Origin: Anaerolineales bacterium HSG25
Lineage (GTDB): Bacteria > Chloroflexota > Anaerolineae > 4572-78 > J111
Length of the DNA stretch: 35,910 bases
NCBI GenBank assembly: GCA_030377865.1
Contig: JAUCGA010000006.1
Coordinates: 73,403-109,312 of the forward strand
Direction of reading: 5' to 3'
Of the stretch, positions 18,804-26,257 are shown piece by piece (positions within the stretch are counted from its first letter, which is position 1; the number at the start of each line of letters is the position of its first letter). A model generated the notes under the pieces. It saw only the letters and a list, made by a program, of their open reading frames with translations. It was not told the origin of the DNA and ran no database searches. The translations under genes and the position numbers were made by a program.

Positions 18804-18848
18804 GAGTCGTAAGTCGTAAGTCGTAATTCGTAATTCACAATTCACCAT
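18804..18848. repeat. GTAAGTC/GTAATTC heptad tandem repeat
   Basis: Degenerate 7-bp tandem units (GAGTCGTAAGTCGTAAGTCG, then GTAATTCGTAATTCACAATTC) end just before the promoter of the FGE gene. Confidence 0.65.
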
Positions 18849-18852
18849 TAAA

Positions 18853-18881
18853 TTGACCCCATCCCCACCCTTTGATACAAT
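18853..18881 (+). promoter_or_regulatory. sigma-70-type promoter for the FGE-domain gene
   Basis: TTGACC (18853-18858) and TACAAT (18876-18881) are separated by exactly 17 nt. Transcription would start near 18888, giving a leader of about 27 nt before the ATG at 18915, which has GAGGA 6 nt upstream. Confidence 0.65.
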
Positions 18882-18914
18882 AGAGCTATCCATTTTAATT
18901 TCTCCGAGGATAGC

Positions 18915-20384
18915 ATGGCTGGATTATCTCCCCAATTAACCCAACAGATTAAAGAAACTCTGCTCGACTGTCGTGAAGTGTACGACTTTGACTATATTTT
19001 GGCTGTTTTTCAGGTGAATAACCTCCGCCCATGGCGAAAATGGTTGAGCCGTCATAAATCGGCCAACGACAATGCCGACATGCTGATTACTCAACTTGAG
19101 AATCGACACAATCAGCAGGGTGACAACGCCTTGGTGATGTTGTTACAACAGTTGAGCCGCCAGTATGACCCCGACGACCAGTTGCATCATGATTTAGCTG
19201 ACATAGCTCAACGGGTTGAAGCTTGGAAACAGGCTGAACGGCGCTACTCTGACCTAAAGCGGGTCTATAATCAGCAAGATTGGCCAATGGTACTAAAGTT
19301 GGGCGAAAGCTTGAGCAACTATCGCGATAGTGCCGACATGGTGACTGAAGCTAAACGAGCTTTGAGGGTAGCTAAAACCAAATCTATCGCCTATAAAGCC
19401 ATCCAAAAGGCGATGACTCAACGAAATTGGACGCGAGTTATCAAGTTGGCTAAAGAATTAGGAGATTATAAAGATACACCAGTCCTGCTAAAGCAAGCTA
19501 CTCAAAAACAACAAGAAGTAACTCGCCAAGCTACCGAACAATTGCACCGAAAAAATCAGCCGTCATCCAAACAAAAATCTACTTCAAGGCAAAAACCCTT
19601 GAAATTTGATAACGAGAACACCGTGATTTGGAGAAGAGACGGTAAAACAATGCTCCGTATTCCCACCGGAAACTTTCTATATGGCGACGACAAACAACCC
19701 GTTACCCTGCCCGAATATTGGATTGATAAAACGCCAGTTACAGTAGCCGAATACCGCCGTTTTGTAGAAGAAACAGGGCATGAACCACCACCTAGTTTTA
19801 GAGTAGTAAAAGAGATAAAATGGGTTAAACAGACCAAAAAAGAGAAGATTTGGTTTGGATTTTCAGAAAAAGAAGTTGTCACAGGTGAAAAAGAGATTGC
19901 CGAGTGGGAAGATGTGGATTGGTCAACATTTATTAATGATGATACTTTATACCCGCAATACCAACACCACCCGATTATTTATGTGAGTTGGCACGATGCA
20001 ACCACCTACACCCAATGGGCTGGTAAACGGCTACCCACTGAACAGGAGTGGGAGAAAGCGGCTCGTGGAACGGATGGGCGTAAATATCCTTGGGGTGAGA
20101 ACGACCCCATTCCCTCAGTAGCTAATTTTGATAAGCATGTTGGTGGTACTACCGCGGTTAGTCAATATTCTCCCCATGGCGATAGTTTTTATGGTTGTGC
20201 CGATGTGAGTGGTAATGTATGGGAGTGGTGTACGGATTGGTATAATAGTAACGAGAAATCTAAAGCGCTACGTGGGGGGAGTTGGAACCTCAATCAACAT
20301 TATGTCCGTGTTGCTTGTCGTTTCAACTACAACCCGTATTATCTAGACTATATTATCGGATTTCGGTGTGTGTTAGTTCGCTAG
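18915..20384 (+). CDS. adaptor-like domain / helical repeats / FGE-sulfatase C-type-lectin-like protein, candidate DGR target
   Basis: A 489-residue protein. Residues 1-100 resemble the effector-associated (adaptor) domains fused to caspases, NTPases and FGE domains in predicted conflict systems (LRPWRKWL, then [14 protein letters not shown]); I cannot assign the exact subtype. Two helical repeats follow ([16 protein letters not shown] at 121 and [18 protein letters not shown] at 170), then a basic linker (205-232). Residues 238-489 form an FGE-sulfatase domain: [60 protein letters not shown]. The paired active-site cysteines of true formylglycine-generating enzyme are not evident at the end, so a binding role is likelier than catalysis. 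The C-terminal 30 or so residues carry a DGR-like pattern (see 20271-20381). It has its own promoter at 18853. Confidence 0.85.
   Translation: MAGLSPQLTQQIKETLLDCREVYDFDYILAVFQVNNLRPWRKWLSRHKSANDNADMLITQLENRHNQQGDNALVMLLQQLSRQYDPDDQLHHDLADIAQRVEAWKQAERRYSDLKRVYNQQDWPMVLKLGESLSNYRDSADMVTEAKRALRVAKTKSIAYKAIQKAMTQRNWTRVIKLAKELGDYKDTPVLLKQATQKQQEVTRQATEQLHRKNQPSSKQKSTSRQKPLKFDNENTVIWRRDGKTMLRIPTGNFLYGDDKQPVTLPEYWIDKTPVTVAEYRRFVEETGHEPPPSFRVVKEIKWVKQTKKEKIWFGFSEKEVVTGEKEIAEWEDVDWSTFINDDTLYPQYQHHPIIYVSWHDATTYTQWAGKRLPTEQEWEKAARGTDGRKYPWGENDPIPSVANFDKHVGGTTAVSQYSPHGDSFYGCADVSGNVWEWCTDWYNSNEKSKALRGGSWNLNQHYVRVACRFNYNPYYLDYIIGFRCVLVR
20271..20381 (+). other. candidate DGR variable region (VR) at the 3' end of the FGE gene
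   Basis: After RGGSW the codons read aac-ctc-aat-caa-cat-tat, then tgt, then ttc-aac-tac-aac, then tat-tat-cta-gac-tat-att, ending at IGFRC. DGR-diversified FGE domains usually carry runs of AAY (Asn) codons at these sites. Here almost every site is an NNY codon reachable from AAY by changing only adenines (CTA is reachable from CAA), while the framework codons between them (gtc cgt gtt gct, cgt, ccg, atc gga ttt cgg) are conserved. A small hairpin follows the stop (20397-20417). No template copy or reverse transcriptase is in the window. Confidence 0.6.
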
Positions 20385-20396
20385 GTATTATGACAG

Positions 20397-20417
20397 AATC
20401 GCCGGAATTGGCGGATT
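20397..20417. other. small hairpin just past the candidate VR
   Basis: AATCGCC (20397-20403) can pair with GGC-GATT (20410-20417, one bulged G) around GGAATT, 12 nt after the stop codon. Some DGRs have a hairpin or cruciform directly after the VR that helps homing; this one is short, so the link is tentative. Confidence 0.35.
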
Positions 20418-20542
20418 AAAACCACCTCGCAAGGTCATCTTCAACGCAAATAAACCATGATTTGCGGACAAAAATCCGTTAATTCTGGTAATCCTGTTCT
20501 TTTTTTTTGTACCCGAAATTCGTTCATTTCTCAATTCGTTGT

Positions 20543-20625
20543 CCTCCATACTGGCAAAAGCAAGAAGCTTTTGCACTCCGACTTCCTCCATACCCGCAAA
20601 AGCAAGATGCTTTTGCACTCCGATA
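20543..20625. repeat. two tandem GCAAAAGC/GCTTTTGC hairpin units
   Basis: Two direct copies of a unit of about 41 bp: CCTCCATAC(T/C)..GCAAAAGCAAG, then GCTTTTGCACTCCGA. Each forms a GCAAAAGC/GCTTTTGC hairpin, and a third relative lies at 17651-17690. They fill most of the spacer 20385-20664 with a degenerate ACAGGATT-type remnant (20475-20500); no promoter is clear for the downstream gene. Confidence 0.7.
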
Positions 20626-20664
20626 TTCTCGTTCCTCGTTCCAGCGCGCTACGTCAATACCATT

Positions 20665-21868
20665 ATGAAAATACTCCTCCTAGAACCCTACTACACCGGC
20701 TCCCATGCTGAGTGGGCCGACGGCTACGCTCGGCACAGTCGCCATCAGGTTGACCTGCTGACTCTGCCCGGTCGCTTTTGGAAATGGCGCATGCATGGCG
20801 GTGCGGTCACGTTGGCTCGCCAGTTTTTGGCCTTGCCGACCAAACCTGATCTGATTCTGGCTACCGACATGGTTGACTTGACCAGCTTCTTGGCCTTAAC
20901 TCGGCCTCACACCGCCAATATTCCGGTGGCGCTTTATTTCCATGAGAATCAACTCACCTACCCGTGGTCGCCCACCGACCGCGATGTGGCTCAGCAGAGG
21001 GACAAACATTACGGCTTCATCAACTACACCTCCGCCCTCTCTGCCGACATGGTGCTGTTCAACTCCGGCTATAACCGAGACAGCTTTTTATCAGCCCTGC
21101 CCAACCTGCTCAAACATTTTCCCGATTTTAATGAACTGCCATCGGTGCAACAGATTGCCGACAAAAGTCAGGTACTCCCCTTGGGCTTGGATTTGGCTCG
21201 GTTTGATGGGGGTGGGGTGTTGGGTAGGATGGAAATTCTACCCCCCCTCAGTCCCCCCTGCTAGGGGGGAAGCTAGTTCCCCCTCCCTTTGGGAGGGGGT
21301 TAGGGGGAGGGCTGACTCCGCTAACCCAACCCCCCTCATCCTGTGGGCGCACCGTTGGGAGCATGACAAAAACCCGGCAGATTTCTTTAAGGCGCTAACC
21401 ATCCTCTCTGAGCGTGGCCTATCGTTCGAGTTAGCCGTCTTAGGCGAAAACTTTAGTCAGCAACCTAAGGTGTTTTTGCAAAGCCAAACTCGTTTAGCCA
21501 AACATATTGTGCAATTTGGCTATGCCGATTCCTTCGCCGACTACGCCCGCTGGTTATGGCGAGCCGACATTCTGCCCGTCACCTCCAATCAGGATTTTTT
21601 CGGCGGCACGGTGGTCGAGGCCATCTACTGTGGCTGTTTTCCGCTCCTGCCCCATCGACTGGCCTATCCCTATCTGATTCCAGCCGAATATCAGCCCCAC
21701 TGCTTTTACCATACCTTTGATGAGTTAGTCAGCCGTTTAGAGCAGGCTATCACCAATATCGCGCAGACTCGGCAGTTCAGCCTGCGCGAGGTGGTGGCGC
21801 AGTACGACTGGCAGATTCAGGCCGAGGGGTATGACCAACTGTTTGCCGAGTTGGCGGGACGGTTGTAA
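20665..21868 (+). pseudogene. tRNA-queuosine alpha-mannosyltransferase-like glycosyltransferase (DUF3524), frameshifted by a repeat
   Basis: The 5' part (frame of ATG 20665) reads MKILLLEPYYTGSHAEWADG, FWKWRMHGGA, DLILATDMVDL, ALYFHENQLTYPW and RDKHYGFINYTSALSADMV, the hallmark blocks of the DUF3524/GTDC1 family, whose animal member mannosylates queuosine in tRNA. It stops at 21264 inside a palindromic C/G-rich element. The 3' part continues in the +1 frame from ILWAHRWEHDKNPADF to VTSNQDFFGGTVVEAIYCG and ends at 21868, a normal GT-B C-terminal domain. One C fewer in the C7 run at 21241-21247 would join the halves with about 30 repeat-encoded residues. It is therefore either a recent pseudogene, a homopolymer error, or a slippage-rescued gene. 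No TGT/Que genes are nearby. Confidence 0.75.
21240..21313. repeat. C/G-rich palindromic element inside the glycosyltransferase
   Basis: C6-TGCTA-G6 (21253-21269) and CCCCCTCCC-TTT-GGGAGGGGG (21279-21299) form two strong hairpins. The same element, with the GGGGAAGCTAGTTCCCCCTCC core, begins at about 35857 inside the kinase gene at the window end. Confidence 0.8.
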
Positions 21869-21879
21869 ATCCACATGGA

Positions 21880-21981
21880 GGGCGGCCTCCTCCGAGGTGC
21901 GAAGCTCCTCGGAGGTGTTGGTGTTTCGGGAGGTATTTCGGAGGAAGCCGACGTAACTGCACACGTTAATTAATTCTGAAA
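21880..21981. repeat. CCTCGGAGG palindrome and an AGGAAT-family element end
   Basis: CCTCCTCCGAGGTGCGAAGCTCCTCGGAGGTG can fold into a hairpin (21885-21917). It is followed at about 21955-21981 by TGCACACGTTAATTAATT, which resembles one end of the AGGAAT element family; its outer edge overlaps the stop codon of the minus-strand amidohydrolase gene. Confidence 0.5.
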
Positions 21982-23742
21982 TCACTGACTGGCTCGATAT
22001 ATCTCCTCACCACCCAAAAGAGTAAGCTGAACCTTGGTCTGCTTGATGGCGGACGGATTAACCTCGAACAGGTTTTGGTTGATGACAATCAGGTCGGCCC
22101 ATTTACCGACCTCAATCGAACCTGTCGTTTGTTCTTGATGAAGCAGGTAAGCCACATCGAGCGTCATCATGCGAATAACCGTGGCTAGGTCAGGCTTGTT
22201 ACTGTCTGATTGGCCCAAGACCGACGAGATTTTGTTGAACGGGGACAACTCATCCGCATCCCAATCACTGCTCAGGATGACAGTTGCTCCTTGGTTGAGC
22301 AGGTCAAACGCGGGCAGTAACTGCTCCGCTCGACTGCCGAGATAGGGGGTCATGTAGTTCTTGTAGTCCGACGAGACCGAGCTAGGCGCGAGTTGAAAAT
22401 CAGCCACGACCCCAAGTTGGCTAAAGCGGGGTCGGTCTGCCGCATCAACCAAATAGAGATGGGTAATCCGGTGGCGAGGGTCAGGCTGATTGTCGTTGAC
22501 CGCTTCGATAGCATCGAGAGCCAGCCGAGTGGCTCGGTCGCCGGTGATGTGAAAATGGAGTTGAAACCCAGCCTGACTGAGGGTCTGAGCGTAGTTGTTT
22601 AGGGTAGCCTCATCAAAATACAAAAAGCCATCGTCGGGAACATTGGGCAACTCAAAACTGGTATCGTATGGGGCGAGCAAGGCTCCTGTGCCTTGGCTAA
22701 GAATCCCATCAACATAGATTTTGGCCTGATTAAAACGCAAAAGCTGTTGCGAATCGTTGCTATAACGGTTGGTCAACTCGGTAATTTGGCTCTCAAACGG
22801 CTGATCAGGATAAACATACAGAGCGTTGCTGGCTCTGACGGTGAGAGTATTCTCATCGTTGGCCCGTTGCCAAACCGTCTCATGGCCGCGGGTCCAGTAG
22901 CCGCCGGCATCGCTGACCGAGGTGACTCCGTTTTGGGCCAGTATATCCATTGCCAGCAAGAGACCTTGATAGGCCGCCTCCAGATTAGCGCTGTCAGGCG
23001 GATTAGCCGCAGTACGTGCCTTTTGTTGAGCATTTTCTAACACAATACCAGTCAAATCGTCATAATCAGGGTCGATTAGAATGATCCCGCCGGGCGGATC
23101 GCTGGTCAGGCTGTCATAGCCAACCGCCTGCATAGCCAGCGTGTTGAGCCATGCCCCATGCCCCAAATCATCCAGCACGATGACGGGTCGGTCTGGCACG
23201 GCCTCATCTAGCACCGCCAATGGCGAACGGTCGCGGTACAGCAGACTAGCCATGTTCGCCCCTGAAGCCTGTACCCAAGCGCGATCAGTTTGTTGCGCGG
23301 CACAGGCTCGAACCTCGCGGATGTATTGCGAAAATTCGGCATCTTCTGAGACATAACAAAGGTTTTCATTGAGACCCGCTTCAAGGACATGCAGGTGCGG
23401 GTCTTGAAAACCCGGAAGCATCATTTGCCCTTGCAAGTCGATAATAGTCGGATTATTTCCGGCCTTGGCCAGCACCTCGGCCTCAGTGCCAACGGCGATA
23501 ATCTGCTCATCTTGGATGGCAACCGTCGTGGCCCACGGTTGAGCCGGATTAACCGTGTAGATGGCTCCATTGCTGTAAACCGTCACCGGCGAGGTTGAGT
23601 CACCGCCCTTTTGGACCAACGGTAACATGGCCTGCACCGTCGATTGTGGCTCGGCTTGACGTTCCTCTGCACCGTTTTGAGGTTGGGCACATGAAGTGAT
23701 AAACAACAGGGTCAACAGTAGGTAAATTGCTTGATATTTCAT
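21982..23742 (-). CDS. YtcJ-like metal-dependent amidohydrolase, lipoprotein
   Basis: A 586-residue Amidohydro_3/YtcJ-type hydrolase. The signal peptide ends in a lipobox (LFITSC, lipidated Cys 18), so the enzyme is likely tethered outside the membrane. The metal site begins with PGFQDPHLHV (H116, H118); later blocks are FNQAKIYVDG, FHITGDRAT and ILSSDWDADEL. The C-terminal beta-sandwich has GSIEVGKWADLIVINQN. The family hydrolyses amide or related C-N bonds in small molecules, and the substrate here is unknown. The start is the ATG ending at 23742, with GGAG 6 nt upstream; the longer frame runs into repeat DNA. The stop codon abuts an AGGAAT-type element end. It converges on the glycosyltransferase gene. 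Confidence 0.88.
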   Translation of the reverse strand: MKYQAIYLLLTLLFITSCAQPQNGAEERQAEPQSTVQAMLPLVQKGGDSTSPVTVYSNGAIYTVNPAQPWATTVAIQDEQIIAVGTEAEVLAKAGNNPTIIDLQGQMMLPGFQDPHLHVLEAGLNENLCYVSEDAEFSQYIREVRACAAQQTDRAWVQASGANMASLLYRDRSPLAVLDEAVPDRPVIVLDDLGHGAWLNTLAMQAVGYDSLTSDPPGGIILIDPDYDDLTGIVLENAQQKARTAANPPDSANLEAAYQGLLLAMDILAQNGVTSVSDAGGYWTRGHETVWQRANDENTLTVRASNALYVYPDQPFESQITELTNRYSNDSQQLLRFNQAKIYVDGILSQGTGALLAPYDTSFELPNVPDDGFLYFDEATLNNYAQTLSQAGFQLHFHITGDRATRLALDAIEAVNDNQPDPRHRITHLYLVDAADRPRFSQLGVVADFQLAPSSVSSDYKNYMTPYLGSRAEQLLPAFDLLNQGATVILSSDWDADELSPFNKISSVLGQSDSNKPDLATVIRMMTLDVAYLLHQEQTTGSIEVGKWADLIVINQNLFEVNPSAIKQTKVQLTLLGGEEIYRASQ

Positions 23743-23819
23743 CGTGTTCTCCATTCGAGCAACCGTCAAGATGATGGCGCTCCATAACATTAAATTAAGT
23801 TGTTTTTCTGATTGTGGCT

Positions 23820-23914
23820 TCGCGTCCTCCAAGATGCGAAGCTCCTTGGAAGTCTTGCTATTCCTATTATGATGTAAGACGGCGTTGAGGTCAAGTTAAT
23901 TAATCCCGATTCCT
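23820..23914. repeat. CCTCGGAGG-family palindrome and an AGGAAT-family element end
   Basis: CGTCCTCCAAGATGCGAAG and CTCCTTGGAAGTC (23826-23855) are a diverged copy of the palindromic repeat. CAAGTTAATTAATCCCGATTCCT at 23892-23914 is an AGGAAT element end in reverse orientation; the other end is not recognisable. Confidence 0.5.
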
Positions 23915-24058
23915 AGTTGGGCTTACTACCATTTTATTCTTGAGGATAATCAGAAACAGTTACCCAACCGTGAATTGGTGATTCAGCTTGACCCCAATAA
24001 CATGACTCAACAGGTGTTGGCTCATGCGGTGCAAACGATGGGGCTTTTATCGCAATAA
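23915..24058 (+). pseudogene. 3' remnant of an unidentified gene, truncated by an AGGAAT element
   Basis: Directly after the element terminus (ATTCCT, 23909-23914) a frame of 47 codons stays open to the TAA at 24056-24058 and reads like real protein (YYHFILEDNQKQLPNRELV, then IQLDPNN and VLAHAVQTMGLLSQ). It has no start codon near its beginning; a stop lies in frame just upstream, inside the element. I do not recognise the family. It is most likely the 3' end of a gene cut off by the element, 50 nt before the ADP-ribosylglycohydrolase gene. Confidence 0.4.
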
Positions 24059-24108
24059 ATTACTGGTTTGTACAGAGAACCACCATACAAAATCAAGGAG
24101 AAAAACGC

Positions 24109-24912
24109 ATGATTGGAGCAATTGTTGGTGATGTAATTGGCTCGGTGTTTGAGCGATTTAATACCAAAAGCATGGAGTTTCCGCTGTTTAGCCAGTTCAC
24201 TCGATTTACAGACGATACGGTATTGACCGTCGCGGTGGCCGATGCGATTATGAGCCGCGATGCACAGGCTGACCATACCCACCTGTACACCACCAAAATC
24301 AAGACCTATGGACGGCGCTACCCAAACGCTGGTTACGGACAGATGTTCCGCAATTGGGTCGCGAGCGATTCTATGGAGGGGTACGGCAGTTATGGCAACG
24401 GCTCGGCCATGCGAGTCAGTCCGGTCGGGTTTGCCTTTGACTCGTTGGATGAGGTCTTAAAAGAAGCGAAGTTGAGCGCAATGGTAACGCACAGCCACCC
24501 GCAAGCGGTGATAGGGGCGCAAGCGGTGGCCTCGGCCATATTTCTGGCTCGAAACGGCGAGAGTAAAGCGGCTATCAAACAGTTTGTGAGCGATAAATTT
24601 GGCTATAATCTAAACCAAACATTAGATGAGATTCGCCCTGTGTACAAGTTTGATGTTTCATGTGCGGGGTCGGTACCGCAGGCCATTATCGCCTTTTTGG
24701 AGTCTGAGCATTTTGAGGATGCCATTCGCAAGGCCATCTCGCTAGGCGGCGACAGCGACACCATCGCCTGTATTGCCGGAGGGATCGCCCAAGCTCACTA
24801 CAAAAAGATACCATCAGAACTGGTGGAGCGAGTATGGTCATTTTTAGATGCAGAGTTGCAGGATGTGGTGAGTCGTTTTAACGAGCGATACAATCCAACA
24901 TACTACTTATAG
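24109..24912 (+). CDS. ADP-ribosylglycohydrolase (DraG/ARH family)
   Basis: A 267-residue enzyme of the ADP-ribosylglycohydrolase family, which removes ADP-ribose from proteins, nucleic acids or small molecules using a binuclear Mg/Mn site. The N-terminus MIGAIVGDVIGSVFE is typical. The metal ligands are visible as TDDT (34-37) and GGDSDT (213-218). The block YGNGSAMRVSP (about 95-105) is another family landmark. The start ATG has AAGGAG 8 nt upstream. The target of de-modification is unknown; no ADP-ribosyltransferase gene is in the window. The TAG stop is followed at once by an inverted-repeat element (24911-25092). Confidence 0.9.
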   Translation: MIGAIVGDVIGSVFERFNTKSMEFPLFSQFTRFTDDTVLTVAVADAIMSRDAQADHTHLYTTKIKTYGRRYPNAGYGQMFRNWVASDSMEGYGSYGNGSAMRVSPVGFAFDSLDEVLKEAKLSAMVTHSHPQAVIGAQAVASAIFLARNGESKAAIKQFVSDKFGYNLNQTLDEIRPVYKFDVSCAGSVPQAIIAFLESEHFEDAIRKAISLGGDSDTIACIAGGIAQAHYKKIPSELVERVWSFLDAELQDVVSRFNERYNPTYYL

Positions 24913-25092
24913 TTTTCGCTAAAATTCATTGCCAATACATAATATATTGCCCAAAAGCAGGTCATCATGTGCAATATTGTCACCTTGTAGCATCTTACTA
25001 ACAAGATGGCATTTGATATATAGACTTATATGCGATATATCTTTGAATCAATGCCATAACATGTAGATTTGTATTGCAAGTTAGCGAGAACT
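24911..25092. repeat. inverted-repeat element with AGTTnTCGCTAA termini
   Basis: AGTTTTCGCTAA...GCCAATACA at the left end matches the reverse complement of the right end (TGTATTGCAAGTTAGCGAGAACT, 25070-25092) with a small gap. Inside are smaller palindromes (CATCTT..AAGATG, GATATAT..ATATATC). It starts at the last bases of the upstream stop codon. With the next element it fills nearly all of the 310-bp spacer. Confidence 0.5.
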
Positions 25093-25102
25093 ACAGACAC
25101 TA

Positions 25103-25204
25103 AGGAATGGGCATTAATTAACTTGTGCATGTTGGTCATCAGAGTGGTTCAATCTTGAAGATTGAACCACTCTGGAGCGCGCAACTTATTTAAACCTCAT
25201 TCCT
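25103..25204. mobile_element. AGGAAT-family terminal-inverted-repeat element, copy 1 (complete)
   Basis: The termini AGGAATGGGCATTAATTAAC and, in reverse complement, AGGAATGAGGTTTAAATAAG define a 102-bp element with imperfect inverted repeats of about 26 bp ending in TTGTGC/TTGCGC. The core is a perfect 16-bp hairpin (25141-25156 with 25158-25173). It has no coding capacity and is MITE-like. Confidence 0.7.
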
Positions 25205-25222
25205 AACGCCAAAGAGAGGATT

Positions 25223-25966
25223 ATGAACAACAACTGGTTTACTATTCCTAAACCCAACCCAATGGCCGTTCAGCGGCTATTCTGTTTTCCCTATGCGGGG
25301 GGCAGTACACCCATCTATCGCAAATGGGTCAATCAACTTCCGTCCGAGGTGGAATTGTGCCTCATCCAACTGCCGGGGCGAGATCGTCGTATCACTGAGC
25401 CGCTGTTCACTGACATCATGGCTCTAGCCGAGGCGATTGCTCAAGCGATTATGACCTACTCAGACAAACCGTTTGGGTTTTTGGGGCATAGTCTGGGGGC
25501 AACCACCTGTTTTGAGGTGGCTTGCGCCCTCCGTCGGTATAAAGCGCAAGAGCCAACTCGTCTGCTAGTTTCCGGCTCCCGCGCCCCCCACATGCCCCGA
25601 ATTGTCCCGTCGATTTACCATCTGCCCGAAACCGAATTTATCGCGGCTCTTAAGCGGCTCGGCGGTACACCCGCCGAGGTGTGGCAATATCCTGAATTGA
25701 TCGCCATGTTCATGCCGATTCTGCGAGCCGACTTGACCATGAGCGAGACCTATCAGGCTACACCAGCCGTTATGCCTGCCCTCGATTGCCCGATTACGGT
25801 GTTCGGTGGCACTCAAGATCCCCGTACCAACGACGAAAATCTACAGGCTTGGCAAGAGCTAACCTCTGCCCAATTTACCTTATACATGGTCTCTGGGGGG
25901 CACTTTTTCCCGTGGGATGATCCGGCTCCGTTTTTGGCGCGGTTGTCGGCGGTGCTTAGGAATTGA
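25223..25966 (+). CDS. type II thioesterase (GrsT/surfactin-type alpha/beta hydrolase)
   Basis: A 247-residue thioesterase of the kind that clears misloaded acyl groups from the phosphopantetheine arms of nonribosomal peptide and polyketide synthases. The fold landmarks are LFCFPYAGGS (19-28), QLPGRDRR (49-56) and the nucleophile elbow GHSLGA with S90. The acid D199 is in GGTQDP and the histidine H227 is in GGHFFP. The length is typical. There is no synthase gene in the window, so it is an orphan that may act in trans. The ATG follows GAGAGGA closely. The TGA stop lies inside the terminus of an AGGAAT-family element (AGGAATTGA at 25958-25966), so the native C-terminus may have been altered by the insertion. 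Confidence 0.88.
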   Translation: MNNNWFTIPKPNPMAVQRLFCFPYAGGSTPIYRKWVNQLPSEVELCLIQLPGRDRRITEPLFTDIMALAEAIAQAIMTYSDKPFGFLGHSLGATTCFEVACALRRYKAQEPTRLLVSGSRAPHMPRIVPSIYHLPETEFIAALKRLGGTPAEVWQYPELIAMFMPILRADLTMSETYQATPAVMPALDCPITVFGGTQDPRTNDENLQAWQELTSAQFTLYMVSGGHFFPWDDPAPFLARLSAVLRN

Positions 25967-26035
25967 GATTAAATAAGTTGGCGCGTTTGACTGGAAGCCG
26001 ACGCGCTAACTGTACAAGTTAATTAATGCTCATTT
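25958..26035. mobile_element. AGGAAT-family element, copy 3, supplying the thioesterase stop codon
   Basis: The left end AGGAATTGAGATTAAATAAG and the right end GTACAAGTTAATTAATGCTC (reverse orientation) are the same inverted-repeat termini as 25103-25204. The core differs, GCGCGTTTGACTGGAAGCCG plus CGCGC, and is shared with the copy at 30708-30791. Confidence 0.65.
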
Positions 26036-26076
26036 CAAGTAGCTATAGATGTTCAGATAAATATTTTCAGCCATCA

Positions 26077-26107
26077 CCTTCCCGCAAGTTCTAAACTTGC
26101 GGGAAGG
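26077..26107. terminator. strong hairpin, possible terminator
   Basis: A perfect 14-bp stem (26077-26090 with 26094-26107) with a CTA loop. No clean T-run follows, so it may be a repeat rather than a terminator. Confidence 0.45.
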
Positions 26108-26183
26108 TTGGCTTTGAATTGAAAACCATTATCTGAAAGACTGTAGTACGTAAATATTCAGTGAACTCGCCAGAAAGAGCGTC

Positions 26184-26216
26184 AGAAACCCGATTTCTTT
26201 AAGAAATCGGGTTTCT
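26184..26216. repeat. AGAAACCCGATTTCTT hairpin repeat
   Basis: A perfect 16-bp stem with a one-base centre (26184-26199 with 26201-26216). I know this palindrome as a common intergenic repeat in cyanobacteria and Chloroflexota. Confidence 0.75.
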
Positions 26217-26257
26217 AGGGCGGCCTTACTGAACTTTTACGCTAGTACTGGTCGGCG

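Noticed and set aside
18915..20384. Genuine formylglycine-generating enzyme
   Set aside because: No sulfatase is nearby, the protein is fused to adaptor-like and helical repeats, and the C-terminal region that holds the active-site cysteines in true enzymes is instead the variable stretch.
20397..20664. A DGR template repeat or accessory gene directly downstream of the candidate variable region
   Set aside because: No second copy of the variable region and no reverse transcriptase motif is present; the interval is filled by unrelated hairpin repeats.
25223..25966. Part of a nonribosomal peptide or polyketide cluster
   Set aside because: No synthase, carrier protein or tailoring genes are in the window; the thioesterase stands alone.
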